Positions 44,442 through 54,571 are shown, numbered from the stretch's first letter. The stretch is DNA of 64,000 nt from Chitinophaga pinensis (GCA_945860225.1 CAMAPT010000003.1:62001-126000); one strand, 5' to 3'. Notes: generated by a model not told the origin, from the letters alone. Numbers and translations: made by a program.

Positions 44442-44488
44442 CTGCAATAACCATTTATACAAATATTATTAGCCCCTTCATTCTCTAA

Positions 44489-45151
44489 ATGATTATAGGA
44501 AAAGACATAAAAAAGCAATATGGTTCACTAGAAGTACTAAAAGGTGTTGATTTGCATATTAACGAATCTGAAGTTGTATCTATAGTTGGTTCTTCGGGAG
44601 CTGGAAAAACAACCTTACTCACCATATTAGGGACATTAGATAGACCAAGTTCAGGCGAAATTTTATTTAATAATGTAAACATTACTTCATTAAATGAAAA
44701 AAAAATGGCAGCTTTTCGGAATGAACATATCGGATTCGTGTTTCAATTCCATCATTTATTACCCGAATTTACTGCCCTTGAAAATGTGAGTATACCTGCC
44801 TTTATTCATAAAATACCAAAAAAACAAGCAGAATCAAAGGCTACGGAATTATTAGACTTATTGGGACTGAAACACCGAATACATCATAAGCCTTCTGAAT
44901 TATCTGGAGGAGAACAACAACGCGTAGCTGTTGCAAGAGCCTTAATTAATTCTCCGAAAGTAATATTTGCTGATGAACCAAGTGGTAACCTAGATAGTGA
45001 AAATGCTCACAATTTACATCAGTTATTTTTTACGTTAAGAGATGAACTAAAACAGACCATCGTTGTAGTAACACATAACGAAACCTTAGCCAATATGGCT
45101 AATAGAAAATTAACTATGAAAGACGGATTAATTCAAAACATCAGCCATTAG
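44489..45151 (+). CDS. lolD: LolD-like ABC transporter ATP-binding protein
   Basis: A 220-residue ATPase with Walker [14 protein letters not shown]-loop [18 protein letters not shown] (the LolD-typical [13 protein letters not shown]), signature [15 protein letters not shown], Walker [14 protein letters not shown] and the H-loop VVTHN. It powers lipoprotein release from the inner membrane together with LolC/E-type permeases, which are not next to it. The [10 protein letters not shown] motif is the main reason for choosing LolD over other MacB-like ATPases. Confidence 0.85.
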   Translation: MIIGKDIKKQYGSLEVLKGVDLHINESEVVSIVGSSGAGKTTLLTILGTLDRPSSGEILFNNVNITSLNEKKMAAFRNEHIGFVFQFHHLLPEFTALENVSIPAFIHKIPKKQAESKATELLDLLGLKHRIHHKPSELSGGEQQRVAVARALINSPKVIFADEPSGNLDSENAHNLHQLFFTLRDELKQTIVVVTHNETLANMANRKLTMKDGLIQNISH

Positions 45152-45233
45152 TTTAACAGATCACATATCTATTTCTGAACTCCGAGCAATTATTCATCGA
45201 AGAAAAGCCAGGAAACTATCGCGACTTAATAAA

Positions 45234-46307
45234 TTGTTGTTATGGCTAAATTATGCCTGTATTGTTGCTTTGTTGGGAGCTACAGCCTCTAAATACATTT
45301 CACCCAATCACTTTTGGATACTGGCATTTTTAGGGCTTGGATTTCCTATTGTGCTTTTACTTAATATATTCTTTGTAATTTATTGGTTTGCTCAGTTTCG
45401 TATACAAGCTATTTTTTCCTTTTGCGCTATTTTATTAAGTGCCAAAACCTGTTTAGGTTTTATTCAGATAGACCTAACTAAAGATGCTATTTCGAATCAT
45501 GACATTAAAATAATGAGTTATAATTCGATGTTATTTGACTTGTATAATTGGACAAAAAATAAAGAAAGCCGAAATATTATTTTAACTTCATTGGCCGAGG
45601 AAAACCCCGATATATTATGTTTACAGGAATTTTACACCTCTGAAGAAAAAGGGGATTTCAACAATATCGATACAGTAACAGGGCTACTTCATGCCAAACA
45701 ACATCATGTAGAATATACCACCACATTAAGAAAAAAAGACCATTGGGGTATTGCAACCTTCACGAAATATCCTATTATTAAAAAAGGGAAAATCGAATTC
45801 AATACGAGTGCTAATAATATTTGTATTTACACAGATATCCTAATCAACAAAGATACGGTGCGGGTATACAATATGCATTTGCAATCCATCCGATTCAGTA
45901 AAGCAGATTATAAATTCATTGACCAAGTCAAAAATGACACTACCGACACGCAAGATGAAATGGAAAAAAGCAAAAATATACTGAGGCGATTAAAACGAGC
46001 TTTTGTGAAAAGAGCCATACAAGCAGATGCTATAGCGTCTCACATCCAGCAGTGTAAATACAAAATCATCGTATGTGGCGACTTTAATGATACGCCTGCC
46101 TCATATGTCTATCATACCGTAAGAGGTAAATTAAAAGATGCTTATATCGAGTCAGGGTCTGGATTTGAACAAACTTATGCAGGCAAATTTCCAAGATTCA
46201 GAATTGATTATATTTTACATAGTACAGAATTTAAAAGTAAAAACTACCACCATCTTTCAGAATCTCTAACTGATCATTACCCTATAATCAGTTATATTTG
46301 TTTTTAA
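45234..46307 (+). CDS. Membrane-anchored endonuclease/exonuclease/phosphatase family protein
   Basis: A protein of at least 357 residues. Two or three membrane helices (about 5-85) are followed by an EEP domain with IMSYNSMLFDLY, DILCLQEFY (metal-binding Glu), HLQSIR, VCGDFNDTP and a final DHYPI. EEP enzymes cleave phosphodiesters or phosphate esters; here the domain would sit outside the membrane. The first usual start is TTG at 45234. The frame stays open back to 45132 and encodes a convincing basic segment (SELRAIIHRRKARKLSRLNK) with no ATG, GTG or TTG, so the true start may be ATT near 45171. Confidence 0.8.
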   Translation: MLLWLNYACIVALLGATASKYISPNHFWILAFLGLGFPIVLLLNIFFVIYWFAQFRIQAIFSFCAILLSAKTCLGFIQIDLTKDAISNHDIKIMSYNSMLFDLYNWTKNKESRNIILTSLAEENPDILCLQEFYTSEEKGDFNNIDTVTGLLHAKQHHVEYTTTLRKKDHWGIATFTKYPIIKKGKIEFNTSANNICIYTDILINKDTVRVYNMHLQSIRFSKADYKFIDQVKNDTTDTQDEMEKSKNILRRLKRAFVKRAIQADAIASHIQQCKYKIIVCGDFNDTPASYVYHTVRGKLKDAYIESGSGFEQTYAGKFPRFRIDYILHSTEFKSKNYHHLSESLTDHYPIISYICF

Positions 46308-48160
46308 TCAAAAAACAACCAATTAAAACCAAATTTAAAAGCTCTGTCGTTTTGAAAGTATCCAGGAATTAGCGAATAATTAGTGCCGAAAAAACCTTGA
46401 TTCAGATGGTCTATTTTTACAAAAAATCTCACCGGTTTAATACGAGCGTTTAAAAATAAATCTATAAAAGGATAATTACCAACCTTAGTATTAGTTTGCA
46501 CATAATATTGGTTAGTAGCAGGCATATAAGCGTATCCATAAAAATCGCTAAAATAAGTAGCGCTAAAACCTAGTTGCAACTGAAGGGCTTTTTTAAACAA
46601 ATTTCCTTGATAATATATACTACCATTCAAAACATGATTCGGAATACACACTAAAGACGGATAAGAAGATTGCTGATAGGTATAACTAGAATTCAACCCT
46701 AAATGACGAAATAGCAACACATCCTTTTGAATAAATCCTGAAAGATTTTGAACCGACAAATTTGTTTGCTGTGGCAAAGCCATTTCATTAAAATAAATAA
46801 AATTTTCAATATTTTGTGCTATAACTCCAATCTTAAACCGCTTATCCAACGTACCAAAACTCAATATAGATTGCGTTTTTTCGGTAGGTTTAAACATATT
46901 ACTCCATGCATAATGATTGCTTGACCATGTATTAAAAATAAAATCTGGATGACGTTTTTGAATTTGGGCATTCAACTCCAACACATAAACAGAATTAAAA
47001 ATAACCTTAGATGATGGACTCACATAACGGTGACTCGTTTCAATACTATAATCATTCTCATTTGTTCCTTTAAAAATATAATTCATCTTTATAAAACCAT
47101 CGTAATTCTTCATGGAAACATAAGTACCAATGTCAATATGTTGATTCGTAAATACAGAATCCATATACTGATAAATTTGATTAGCCTCATGCTTATACCC
47201 TATTTTAAGCTTGGTATGAAGTGGATTAATTTTCATAGTATAATTCAATCCGTTAGAAATACTTCTCCAGTGAGATGAATCTAATGTAGAAACAGGATTT
47301 ATATAAAATGACTTATAAAAATTTTCATTTCCACTATTAAAGTCGCTGTATTTCGTGTAATTCCCTGAATAGTGAAATTGATAGTCTATAAAATGTGAAA
47401 ACATGGTAGAACTATCTTCACGCTGATTAAGTCTGAACCAAGGGTTGATATCAATATTTAATTTTCTAAGTTCTCTTTTCGCATTATTTAAATTAACCGG
47501 CAACAACATCTTATTGATAAAAGGATTATCAATCAATAAACTATCATCAGTTACACCACCATTTTCCTGATGTCTTACTTTATTATAAACAAAATAAGAG
47601 AAATAACCCATGCGATGACGAGGTGAGGCATAATTGGATGTTAAATAAAGATTATTCGTAAAGCTTTGTTGTTTATTATAAAAACCTAAACCACTATACC
47701 TATTAAAAGCTAATGTTACATTAAGTTTTTTTTTAGAAGTTCCAGAAAACAATAATTTAAAAAGCTGTTCCTGTCTACTACCTGCAATACCAGTTAAATT
47801 AGCATAAGGACCTTTTGTTTGCATATACATCAAATCATCCACACCAAACATATCGTTTTCATAGGGTGTATTCAACATATTAAAACCTATTGGTAAAGAT
47901 TGGTAATTGATGAATAAAGGTGCAGAAGGCAAGCCAAGATGACCATTCGTATTTCGGTGATAATAATCTTGAACTCGAGTTATAGAAGAATCTATATTAT
48001 AGGAAGCAAATGCCTTAAAATGATCTTTATCAGGATGATTTATTACACGTATAAAATTAGTATCAGTCGGGTATAAAACCTGACCGTAAGCTAGTTGAAA
48101 ACACTGATATAAAAGATAAGGCAATAATTTGACATATATACTATAACATCTGCCTTTCAT
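46304..48160 (-). CDS. Putative outer-membrane porin
   Basis: A 618-residue protein with a signal peptide ending AYGQ. Its remainder is an alternating strand pattern rich in Tyr, Phe, Asn and His, consistent with a large beta-barrel. The stretch QTKGPYANLTGIAGSRQEQ followed by LFSGTSKKKLNVTLAFNR, and LYLTSNYASPRHRMGYFSYF, match the Bacteroidota 'putative porin' family. It ends in a phenylalanine-rich strand FKFGFNWLFFD, as expected for barrel assembly. Substrate unknown. It is 12 bases downstream of the patatin gene and may be co-transcribed. Confidence 0.8.
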   Translation of the reverse strand: MKGRCYSIYVKLLPYLLYQCFQLAYGQVLYPTDTNFIRVINHPDKDHFKAFASYNIDSSITRVQDYYHRNTNGHLGLPSAPLFINYQSLPIGFNMLNTPYENDMFGVDDLMYMQTKGPYANLTGIAGSRQEQLFKLLFSGTSKKKLNVTLAFNRYSGLGFYNKQQSFTNNLYLTSNYASPRHRMGYFSYFVYNKVRHQENGGVTDDSLLIDNPFINKMLLPVNLNNAKRELRKLNIDINPWFRLNQREDSSTMFSHFIDYQFHYSGNYTKYSDFNSGNENFYKSFYINPVSTLDSSHWRSISNGLNYTMKINPLHTKLKIGYKHEANQIYQYMDSVFTNQHIDIGTYVSMKNYDGFIKMNYIFKGTNENDYSIETSHRYVSPSSKVIFNSVYVLELNAQIQKRHPDFIFNTWSSNHYAWSNMFKPTEKTQSILSFGTLDKRFKIGVIAQNIENFIYFNEMALPQQTNLSVQNLSGFIQKDVLLFRHLGLNSSYTYQQSSYPSLVCIPNHVLNGSIYYQGNLFKKALQLQLGFSATYFSDFYGYAYMPATNQYYVQTNTKVGNYPFIDLFLNARIKPVRFFVKIDHLNQGFFGTNYSLIPGYFQNDRAFKFGFNWLFFD

Positions 48161-48172
48161 TAAACAACAATC

Positions 48173-49207
48173 TTAAAACTTATCGAAAAAATGTTCTTCG
48201 ACATCAAAAGTTGATTTAATACCAACTTGTTTAAAATCTGTTTCAAGCCATTTAGTAGCCGTTTGGCGTCCACGTTCTTTCAAACTCAACAAGAAGTCCC
48301 AAGAGGTATTCATTTTACTGCTATAATTTAATTGACTCAAAGCGTCGTATCCGGAAATGGTATGAACAAAAATTTCACGATTAGATTTGTCATCTGTTTT
48401 CAAAATACCATTTCTTAGCAATTCATTACGGTAATGAATCAACTTCATTTCATTTATTAAACTACTGTTAAATGAAATTTCGTTTACTCTATCAGCTATA
48501 TCTCGAGCAGTGGTAGGCACGGAATTAATATTGACCGAATTAATTTTAATTAAAACAATGTCGTGCAAATTGGTATTCGTTATTAATGGGAAAATAGGAG
48601 GATTTCCCATATAACCGCCGTCCCAATAATACTCCTCATCAATTTTTACAGCCTGAAATAAAAAAGGCAAACAGGCAGAGGCTAATACGGCATCCACTGT
48701 AATTTCTTTGTTACTAAATATTTTGGCCCTATTCGTTTTTACATTGGTGGCACAGATATATAATTTCTTTTTATTATATACTTGCAATTCCTTAAAATCT
48801 ATCAAATCATTTAATATATCCCTCAATGGATTATAATTAAACGGATTAAAATTATAGGGAGACATATACTGGGTCATATTATTAAAAAGCATATAACCCG
48901 GAGAATTATCAATATCTCCATTACTGTATAACTTATCGAAACCACTTGGTTTAAAAAGACTGCCTGTATTTGCTACCTTGCGCCACAAAGCATCCATTAA
49001 CTCTTTTGCTTTTTTAGGTCCGCCAATATGTAAACCATAAGCACACGTTACCGCATTAACTGCTCCTGCACTAGTTCCACACATAGCATCAGCTACAATA
49101 TGGTCAACTTCCAACAACTTATCTAACACTCCCCAGGTAAAAGCACCATGTGCACCACCACCTTGAAGGGCAATACCTACTTTTTTTATTTTAGAATCGG
49201 TAATCAT
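48173..49207 (-). CDS. Patatin-like phospholipase
   Basis: A 344-residue Ser/Asp lipid hydrolase. It has the oxyanion loop QGGGAHGAF (15-23), nucleophile S46 in GTSAG, and D196 of the dyad in WDGGYMGNPP. No signal peptide, so probably cytoplasmic or membrane-associated. The final third is the usual C-terminal helical extension. It precedes the putative porin gene in the same direction, which suggests a cell-envelope link. Confidence 0.92.
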   Translation of the reverse strand: MITDSKIKKVGIALQGGGAHGAFTWGVLDKLLEVDHIVADAMCGTSAGAVNAVTCAYGLHIGGPKKAKELMDALWRKVANTGSLFKPSGFDKLYSNGDIDNSPGYMLFNNMTQYMSPYNFNPFNYNPLRDILNDLIDFKELQVYNKKKLYICATNVKTNRAKIFSNKEITVDAVLASACLPFLFQAVKIDEEYYWDGGYMGNPPIFPLITNTNLHDIVLIKINSVNINSVPTTARDIADRVNEISFNSSLINEMKLIHYRNELLRNGILKTDDKSNREIFVHTISGYDALSQLNYSSKMNTSWDFLLSLKERGRQTATKWLETDFKQVGIKSTFDVEEHFFDKF

Positions 49208-49380
49208 TCGATTTACAACTATTTTTAATTGTTAAGACAATTCATCAATGTAATAGTTTATCAAAAATAACGAAATTAACCGAGTAAAAAAACAAAATAG
49301 ACGAGAGACGGCTATCAGTAGACAAACACATGGCCTTTAAAGTTAAAAAAATGAACAAATAAAATCGTAATTCGATATTA

Positions 49381-51561
49381 TCATAAATTTTCTTTAACGA
49401 ATTTGAGGACTTTATTATACAAGTGCGCTCGAGTAAACCCTCCATATATGCCGTGGTTTTTATTAGGGTATGCCATAAAATCAAAAGATTTATTACATTT
49501 AATGAGAGCATTTGCTAATTCCATCGAATTTTGAAAATGCACATTATCATCTCCGCTACCATGAATCAATAAAAAATTCCCTTTCATTTGTTTTACAAAA
49601 TTAACCGGTGAATTATCTTCATAACCACTTTTATTATCCTGAGGTTTACGCAAAAATCGTTCAGTATAAATGTTGTCATAAAATTTCCAATTCGTTACCG
49701 GAGCAATAGCAATAGCTGACTTAAAATAATCAGCTCCTTTAGTAATTAATAAAGATGCCATATATCCACCAAAACTCCAACCTTGAAATCCTATACGATT
49801 TTTATCGACATAAGATAAACTACCCAAATACTTGGCCGCATCAATTTGATCTAATGTTTCTAATTTCCCTAATTGTAAATACGTACAATTTTTAAATTCT
49901 CGACCTCTTCCGTACGTGCCTCTACCATCTATGCAAGCGACCATGTAACCTTCTTGATTTAATAAAGAATGCCACCAGTAGTCGAAATTTTCCCAGGCAT
50001 TGTTACATTCGTTAGAACCTGGCCCATTATACGCAAACATATAAACAGGATATTTTTTACTTGGATCAAAATTTTTCGGTTTCATCATCCAACCATTCAA
50101 TTCTACACCTTCTGTATTTTTAAACACAAAAAATTCTTTGGTTGATAGCGTATAATCTTTCATTTTGTTCTTTAATGCCAAATTATCTTCTAACACTTTA
50201 ATTAATTTCCCATCAGCACTATGTAATTCATATACCGGTGGAGTATTAGCATTCGAATAAACACTCACGTAATATTTAAGTCCCTTGCTAAAATCAGCAG
50301 AGGTTGTGCCTTCTGCTGATGACAATCGTTTTTTTGATGAGCCATCAAGTTTAACACTATAAATATCTCTATTCACTTGGCCTCTTTCAGTAGAAGTGTA
50401 AAAAAGAGTTTTAGTTTTTTCATCGTAACCATTAAAATCAATTACATCCCAAAAACCTTTTGTAATCTGATTAATCATTTTACCTGTGTTGTCATAGTAA
50501 TATAAATGATTGTAATTATCCTTTTCACTACTCCAAATAAACCCTTTATTACCAGCCAAGAATAATAAATTATCCGTAATATCAATATACGTTTTCGACT
50601 CTTCTGTCAAAATAACGTTTGTGGAACCATCATCAGCATTCGCATACAATAATTCTAATTTATTTTGCAAGCGATTTAAGCGCTGTAAGGATAATAGATT
50701 GGCGTCAGCAGTCCATTGAATTCTTGGTATATAAATATCGGTTTCTTTTCCGATATCAAGCATGGTTGTTTTCGCTTTTTCCAAATCATAAATATGAACC
50801 GATAATATCGAATTATCTTCTCCGGCTTTAGGGTATTTAAAAGTGATTTTATCAGGATATAAATGATTATTGTATGCATCAAAGGTGTATTCCTTAACTT
50901 TTGATTCATCAAAACGCACAAAAGCAAGCTTAGTTCCGTTTGCATTCCATTCAAAATAATTGGCTTTACTAAATTCTTCTTCATAAACCCAATCGGCCCA
51001 ACCATTTTTTATTTCATTTTTTTTACCATCTGTAGTTACTTGAACCTCCATACCATTATTCAGGTCCTTAACAAACAAATTATTATCTCTAACAAAAGCA
51101 ATTTTATTTCCAGTAGGCGAAAAAGTGGCAAACATCTGTTTACCCTTATCCGATAACTCTATGGTTTTAGATGTTTTAATGTCATAAACATAATTTTTTT
51201 CAAGACTAGAGCGGCGATAGATATTTTCGGGTTCTGTTGAAAAAAGCAATTTGGTTTCATCGGGACTAAATGAATAGGAGGTAATATCGATATACTTGTC
51301 TCCAACTTTTACATCAGCACCTTTTACTAAAACCGTGATTTTTTTACCTGATTTTAATTCATACTTAACAATATTTTTAAAGCTACCATCTTCTTCAAAA
51401 TCTGTATAATGTAATCCATCTTTCATGGCATTAAAACCACTTACCGTTGCGGGTCTAAATGCATAGTTCGTCCAAATATCCTCAATCGTTATTGTTTTTT
51501 GAGCTTGACTACTAACGTATAGACATGAACAAGCTATAATAAATATGAAAAAAGATTTCAT
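49381..51561 (-). CDS. S9 family dipeptidyl peptidase IV-like protease
   Basis: A 726-residue exopeptidase with a signal peptide (to SQAQ). The N-terminal beta-propeller contains the double-glutamate substrate clamp in WVYEEEF. The alpha/beta-hydrolase domain has the oxyanion tyrosine region YNGPGSNE, nucleophile S596 in GWSFGGYMAS, Asp in IHGSGDDNVH and His in NKNHGIYGG. The EE motif and these residues fit DPP IV, which releases X-Pro dipeptides in the periplasm. Single gene, normal length. Confidence 0.93.
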   Translation of the reverse strand: MKSFFIFIIACSCLYVSSQAQKTITIEDIWTNYAFRPATVSGFNAMKDGLHYTDFEEDGSFKNIVKYELKSGKKITVLVKGADVKVGDKYIDITSYSFSPDETKLLFSTEPENIYRRSSLEKNYVYDIKTSKTIELSDKGKQMFATFSPTGNKIAFVRDNNLFVKDLNNGMEVQVTTDGKKNEIKNGWADWVYEEEFSKANYFEWNANGTKLAFVRFDESKVKEYTFDAYNNHLYPDKITFKYPKAGEDNSILSVHIYDLEKAKTTMLDIGKETDIYIPRIQWTADANLLSLQRLNRLQNKLELLYANADDGSTNVILTEESKTYIDITDNLLFLAGNKGFIWSSEKDNYNHLYYYDNTGKMINQITKGFWDVIDFNGYDEKTKTLFYTSTERGQVNRDIYSVKLDGSSKKRLSSAEGTTSADFSKGLKYYVSVYSNANTPPVYELHSADGKLIKVLEDNLALKNKMKDYTLSTKEFFVFKNTEGVELNGWMMKPKNFDPSKKYPVYMFAYNGPGSNECNNAWENFDYWWHSLLNQEGYMVACIDGRGTYGRGREFKNCTYLQLGKLETLDQIDAAKYLGSLSYVDKNRIGFQGWSFGGYMASLLITKGADYFKSAIAIAPVTNWKFYDNIYTERFLRKPQDNKSGYEDNSPVNFVKQMKGNFLLIHGSGDDNVHFQNSMELANALIKCNKSFDFMAYPNKNHGIYGGFTRAHLYNKVLKFVKENL

Positions 51562-51642
51562 AAAAAATGTGTTTGTAATTAGGCAATGAAGATAATCATT
51601 ACCTTTTATCTAAAATGACAATTTTATTCACGATTTTAGATG

Positions 51643-51673
51643 TTTGAACAGTAGGATATTGCCTTTATTTTTG
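51643..51673 (+). promoter_or_regulatory. Promoter of the LytTR regulator gene
   Basis: TTTG (51643-51646), a 19-base spacer, and TATTTTTG (51666-51673), an exact Bacteroidota-type match. The gene starts at 51703. Confidence 0.55.
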
Positions 51674-51702
51674 TTAGATTAGCGTAATCCAAATATCACT
51701 TT

Positions 51703-52446
51703 ATGCAAACTTTCAAAGCCATTATTATAGACGATGAAGAAAACAGTCGTAGTAACACAAAAAGTATGTTAGCCAATTACTGCCCAGAGATAGAAGTTAT
51801 TGGAGATGCAAGCAGCGGAATGGAAGGAAAAAAAATGATTCAGGAACTTAAACCTGAAGTCGTTTTTTGTGATATTAATATGCCTGGAATGACAGGTTTG
51901 GAAATGATAGATGGTTTGGTTCATAGAGATTTTTGTTTGATATTTTTAACGGCTTATAGTGAGTTTGGGATCAATGCCGTGAAAGCCGGCGCTATTGATT
52001 ATCTATTAAAACCATTATTATTGAGTGAATTACAAGGCGCTGTAAAAAAAGTAGTCACCCACTATGAGCAAAAAGGAATGAATACTCATGCTGGCTCATA
52101 TGATAAAAACTTAGTATTAATTAATCACAGTAAAGGGTTCACGCTAATAGACTACAAAGACATTATTTGGTTAGAAGCTTCAGATAATTACACCAATATT
52201 TTTTTGAATAACACAAAGAAAATTGTTGCTTCAAAAACATTAAAAGAATTTGAAGCCATATTACCAACCCATATTTTCTTCCGCATACACCGCTCATCGC
52301 TTATAAATGTTGATTTTATCAAAGAATATTCTAATGCCGAAGGTGGAACAATCATCATGTCTGATGGCACGAATATTCAGGTCTCAAAAGCACGCTCTCA
52401 AGAATTTTCTGAATTTCTGAAAACAAAAGCGGTTACTCCGAAATAA
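51703..52446 (+). CDS. LytTR-family response regulator
   Basis: A 247-residue regulator. The receiver domain (1-120) has AIIIDDEENSR, phospho-acceptor Asp in VVFCDINMPGMTG and the lysine in YLLKPLL. The LytTR DNA-binding domain (about 150-245) has IIWLEASDNYTNI, TLKEFEAILP and FFRIHRSSLINVDFI. The cognate sensor, typically a LytS-like histidine kinase, is not adjacent. Confidence 0.93.
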   Translation: MQTFKAIIIDDEENSRSNTKSMLANYCPEIEVIGDASSGMEGKKMIQELKPEVVFCDINMPGMTGLEMIDGLVHRDFCLIFLTAYSEFGINAVKAGAIDYLLKPLLLSELQGAVKKVVTHYEQKGMNTHAGSYDKNLVLINHSKGFTLIDYKDIIWLEASDNYTNIFLNNTKKIVASKTLKEFEAILPTHIFFRIHRSSLINVDFIKEYSNAEGGTIIMSDGTNIQVSKARSQEFSEFLKTKAVTPK

Positions 52447-52478
52447 TCTGATTCTTAAATAGATTGATAGTGGTAATC

Positions 52479-52844
52479 TTAGTCGGAAGACAAATAAACC
52501 ATTAGATATTTTCCGAAAATAAAAATTGCGCAAATAATAGCAATTACAGAAGAAAACAATACAGCCCCTGCTGCCAAATCTTTTATTTTTCCTGCAACGG
52601 GATGATGGTTTGGCTCTATAAAATCAACTAACAATTCGATGGCTGTATTTATAATTTCAAAAGAGATAACAAGACCAATCAACATAAAAATCAAGCACCA
52701 TTCTACAGATGTAATTTCTATGAAGACACCACAACAAACTACCAAGGTGGCACAAGCAACATGAAATTTCATATTACGTTGTTTCAAACTTAACTTGATG
52801 CCATTTATGGCATAAATAAATGATTTAAAAAACGATCTCATCAT
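52479..52844 (-). CDS. dgkA: Diacylglycerol / undecaprenol kinase
   Basis: A small membrane kinase of 121 residues with three helices. It has the N-terminal amphipathic segment FIYAINGIKLSLKQRNMKFH and the catalytic stretch EIINTAIELLVDFIEPNHHP, followed by GKIKDLAAGAVLFS. The E-x3-NTA-x2-E and KDxAAGAV motifs are diagnostic. In Gram-positives the enzyme phosphorylates undecaprenol; either lipid is possible here. Confidence 0.92.
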   Translation of the reverse strand: MMRSFFKSFIYAINGIKLSLKQRNMKFHVACATLVVCCGVFIEITSVEWCLIFMLIGLVISFEIINTAIELLVDFIEPNHHPVAGKIKDLAAGAVLFSSVIAIICAIFIFGKYLMVYLSSD

Positions 52845-52973
52845 AATTAAACTTAAAGATAGATATTCTCACTAATTAATGGAAGGAGAAGGCATAAATA
52901 CTCGTGCTGATGCGCATGAAGGGTTCATGCATAAACTTTATAATCAAAATAGAAAAAGATCTGATTTTAATGC

Positions 52974-52981
52974 TATTTTTA
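52974..52981 (+). promoter_or_regulatory. Promoter -7-like element of ruvX, possibly leaderless
   Basis: TATTTTTA ends four bases before the ruvX ATG (52986), the same spacing as in mtaB and the 37387 ABC gene. No upstream TTTG was found. Confidence 0.3.
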
Positions 52982-52985
52982 TACT

Positions 52986-53402
52986 ATGGCAAGAATATTA
53001 GCAATAGACTATGGAAGCAAACGTGTTGGACTAGCTGTTACTGACCCTCTGCAAATTATTGCATCTGGTCTGACAACTGTTCACAGTAAAGATTTGATTT
53101 CATACTTAGAAAATTATCTAAAAAAAGAAAGTGTAGAATGTATTGTTGTTGGTGAACCAAAAACTCTTCAAAACGAAGCTTCAGATAGTGCTAGATATAT
53201 AGAACCTTTTGTAACTCATTTAACCCGAAAATTTCCTCACATAAAAATTGCCCGCTTTGACGAACGTTTTACTACAAGTATGGCGCACCAAACCATGTTA
53301 ATGGGAGGACTCAACAAAAAGGCTAGAGCCAACAAGGATACTGTTGACATGATAAGTGCCACAATTATCCTTCAGGATTATCTAACATTCATTGGCAAAT
53401 AA
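52986..53402 (+). CDS. ruvX: RuvX/YqgF Holliday-junction resolvase-like protein
   Basis: A 138-residue RNase H-like protein with AIDYGSKRVGLAVTDPL (first acidic site D7), VVGEPKTLQ (E), and DERFTTSMA and KDTVDMISATIILQ (last acidic residues). It processes 16S rRNA 5' ends and may resolve junctions. Full length. Convergent with the acyl-CoA dehydrogenase gene. Confidence 0.93.
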   Translation: MARILAIDYGSKRVGLAVTDPLQIIASGLTTVHSKDLISYLENYLKKESVECIVVGEPKTLQNEASDSARYIEPFVTHLTRKFPHIKIARFDERFTTSMAHQTMLMGGLNKKARANKDTVDMISATIILQDYLTFIGK

Positions 53403-53428
53403 TCAACCAAAAACGCAGAAAAATTTAA

Positions 53429-54571
53429 TTAGTCCGCTAATAAAGCTCTTGAAATAACTATACGTTGTACTTCGCTAGTACCTTCGTAAATTTGTGTAAT
53501 TTTTGCATCGCGCATCAAACGCTCAACATGATATTCCTTCACGTAACCATAACCGCCATGAATTTGAACGGCTTCGGTAGTAACCCACATCGCCGTTTCT
53601 GAAGCATACACTTTAGCCTGAGCACTTTCTTTATCACAATTCAAACCTCTGTCTTTTAACCAAGCGGCTCTGTAAATCAACAATCTAGCTACCTCAATTC
53701 GGGTCACCATATCAGCTAACTTAAACTGAATGGCCTGATGTTGCGAAATGTATTTTCCAAATGCTTTTCTTTCTTTTGAATAAGCCAATGCTAATTCGTA
53801 AGCCCCTTGAGCAATACCCAAAGCCTGAGACGCTATACCTATACGACCGCCACCTAGAGTTTTCATAGCAAACTTAAATCCAAATCCTTCCTCTCCTATT
53901 CTATTTTCTTTTGGCACTTTTACGTCTGTAAACATCAGTGAATGGGTATCACTTCCTCTGATTCCCATTTTATTTTCTTTAGGACCTATTTCAAAGCCCG
54001 GCATACCACGCTCAACGATTAAACAGTTAATTCCTTTATGACCAGCTTCTACATTCGTTTGAGCCATAACCAAATAAACAGATGCTGATGAACCATTCGT
54101 AATCCAGTTTTTTGTACCATTCAGTAAATAATAATCTCCTTTATCAATAGCTGTGGTTCTTTGAGAAGTAGCATCACTTCCTGCTTCGGGCTCAGATAAA
54201 CAAAAAGCCCCAATTATTTCTCCCTTCGCCAAAGGAACTAAATATTTTTGTTTTTGCTCCTCTGTTCCAAAATGCTCTAAACCCCAACAAACCAATGAAT
54301 TGTTCACACTCATTACCACGCTACAAGAAGCATCAATTTTAGAGATTTCTTCAACAGCCAACACATAGGAAATAGCATCCATACCGCCACCTCCATATTT
54401 TGGATCAACCATCATGCCCATAAAACCCAACTCACCTAATTTTTTCACTTGCTCAGCCGGAAATAACTGTTTTTCATCTCGTTCGATAACTCCCGGTTTA
54501 CATTCATTCTGTGCGAAGTCCCTTGCGGCTGACTGAATCATCAATTGCTCTTCTGTTAGTTGAAATTGCAT
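53429..54571 (-). CDS. Acyl-CoA dehydrogenase (short/branched-chain type)
   Basis: A 380-residue flavoenzyme of fatty acid or branched-chain amino acid oxidation. The ATG at 54571 is chosen because it gives the normal start MQFQLTEEQLMIQ; the earlier ATG (54601) adds ten non-conserved residues. Motifs: FCLSEPEAGSDAT, WITNGS, GRIGIASQALGIAQGAYE and the catalytic Glu in IYEGTSEVQR. The Glu position matches short-chain enzymes. It may use butyryl-CoA or similar, but specificity cannot be decided here. Confidence 0.9.
   Translation of the reverse strand: MQFQLTEEQLMIQSAARDFAQNECKPGVIERDEKQLFPAEQVKKLGELGFMGMMVDPKYGGGGMDAISYVLAVEEISKIDASCSVVMSVNNSLVCWGLEHFGTEEQKQKYLVPLAKGEIIGAFCLSEPEAGSDATSQRTTAIDKGDYYLLNGTKNWITNGSSASVYLVMAQTNVEAGHKGINCLIVERGMPGFEIGPKENKMGIRGSDTHSLMFTDVKVPKENRIGEEGFGFKFAMKTLGGGRIGIASQALGIAQGAYELALAYSKERKAFGKYISQHQAIQFKLADMVTRIEVARLLIYRAAWLKDRGLNCDKESAQAKVYASETAMWVTTEAVQIHGGYGYVKEYHVERLMRDAKITQIYEGTSEVQRIVISRALLAD

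Noticed and set aside
48985-49250. Horizontal transfer of the patatin-porin pair
   Set aside because: Base composition and codon use look like the neighbours, and both families are normal in Bacteroidota.
52879-53001. Small 40-codon open frame before ruvX
   Set aside because: It overlaps the ruvX start, has no recognisable features and includes the ruvX promoter-like site; chance is the simplest explanation.
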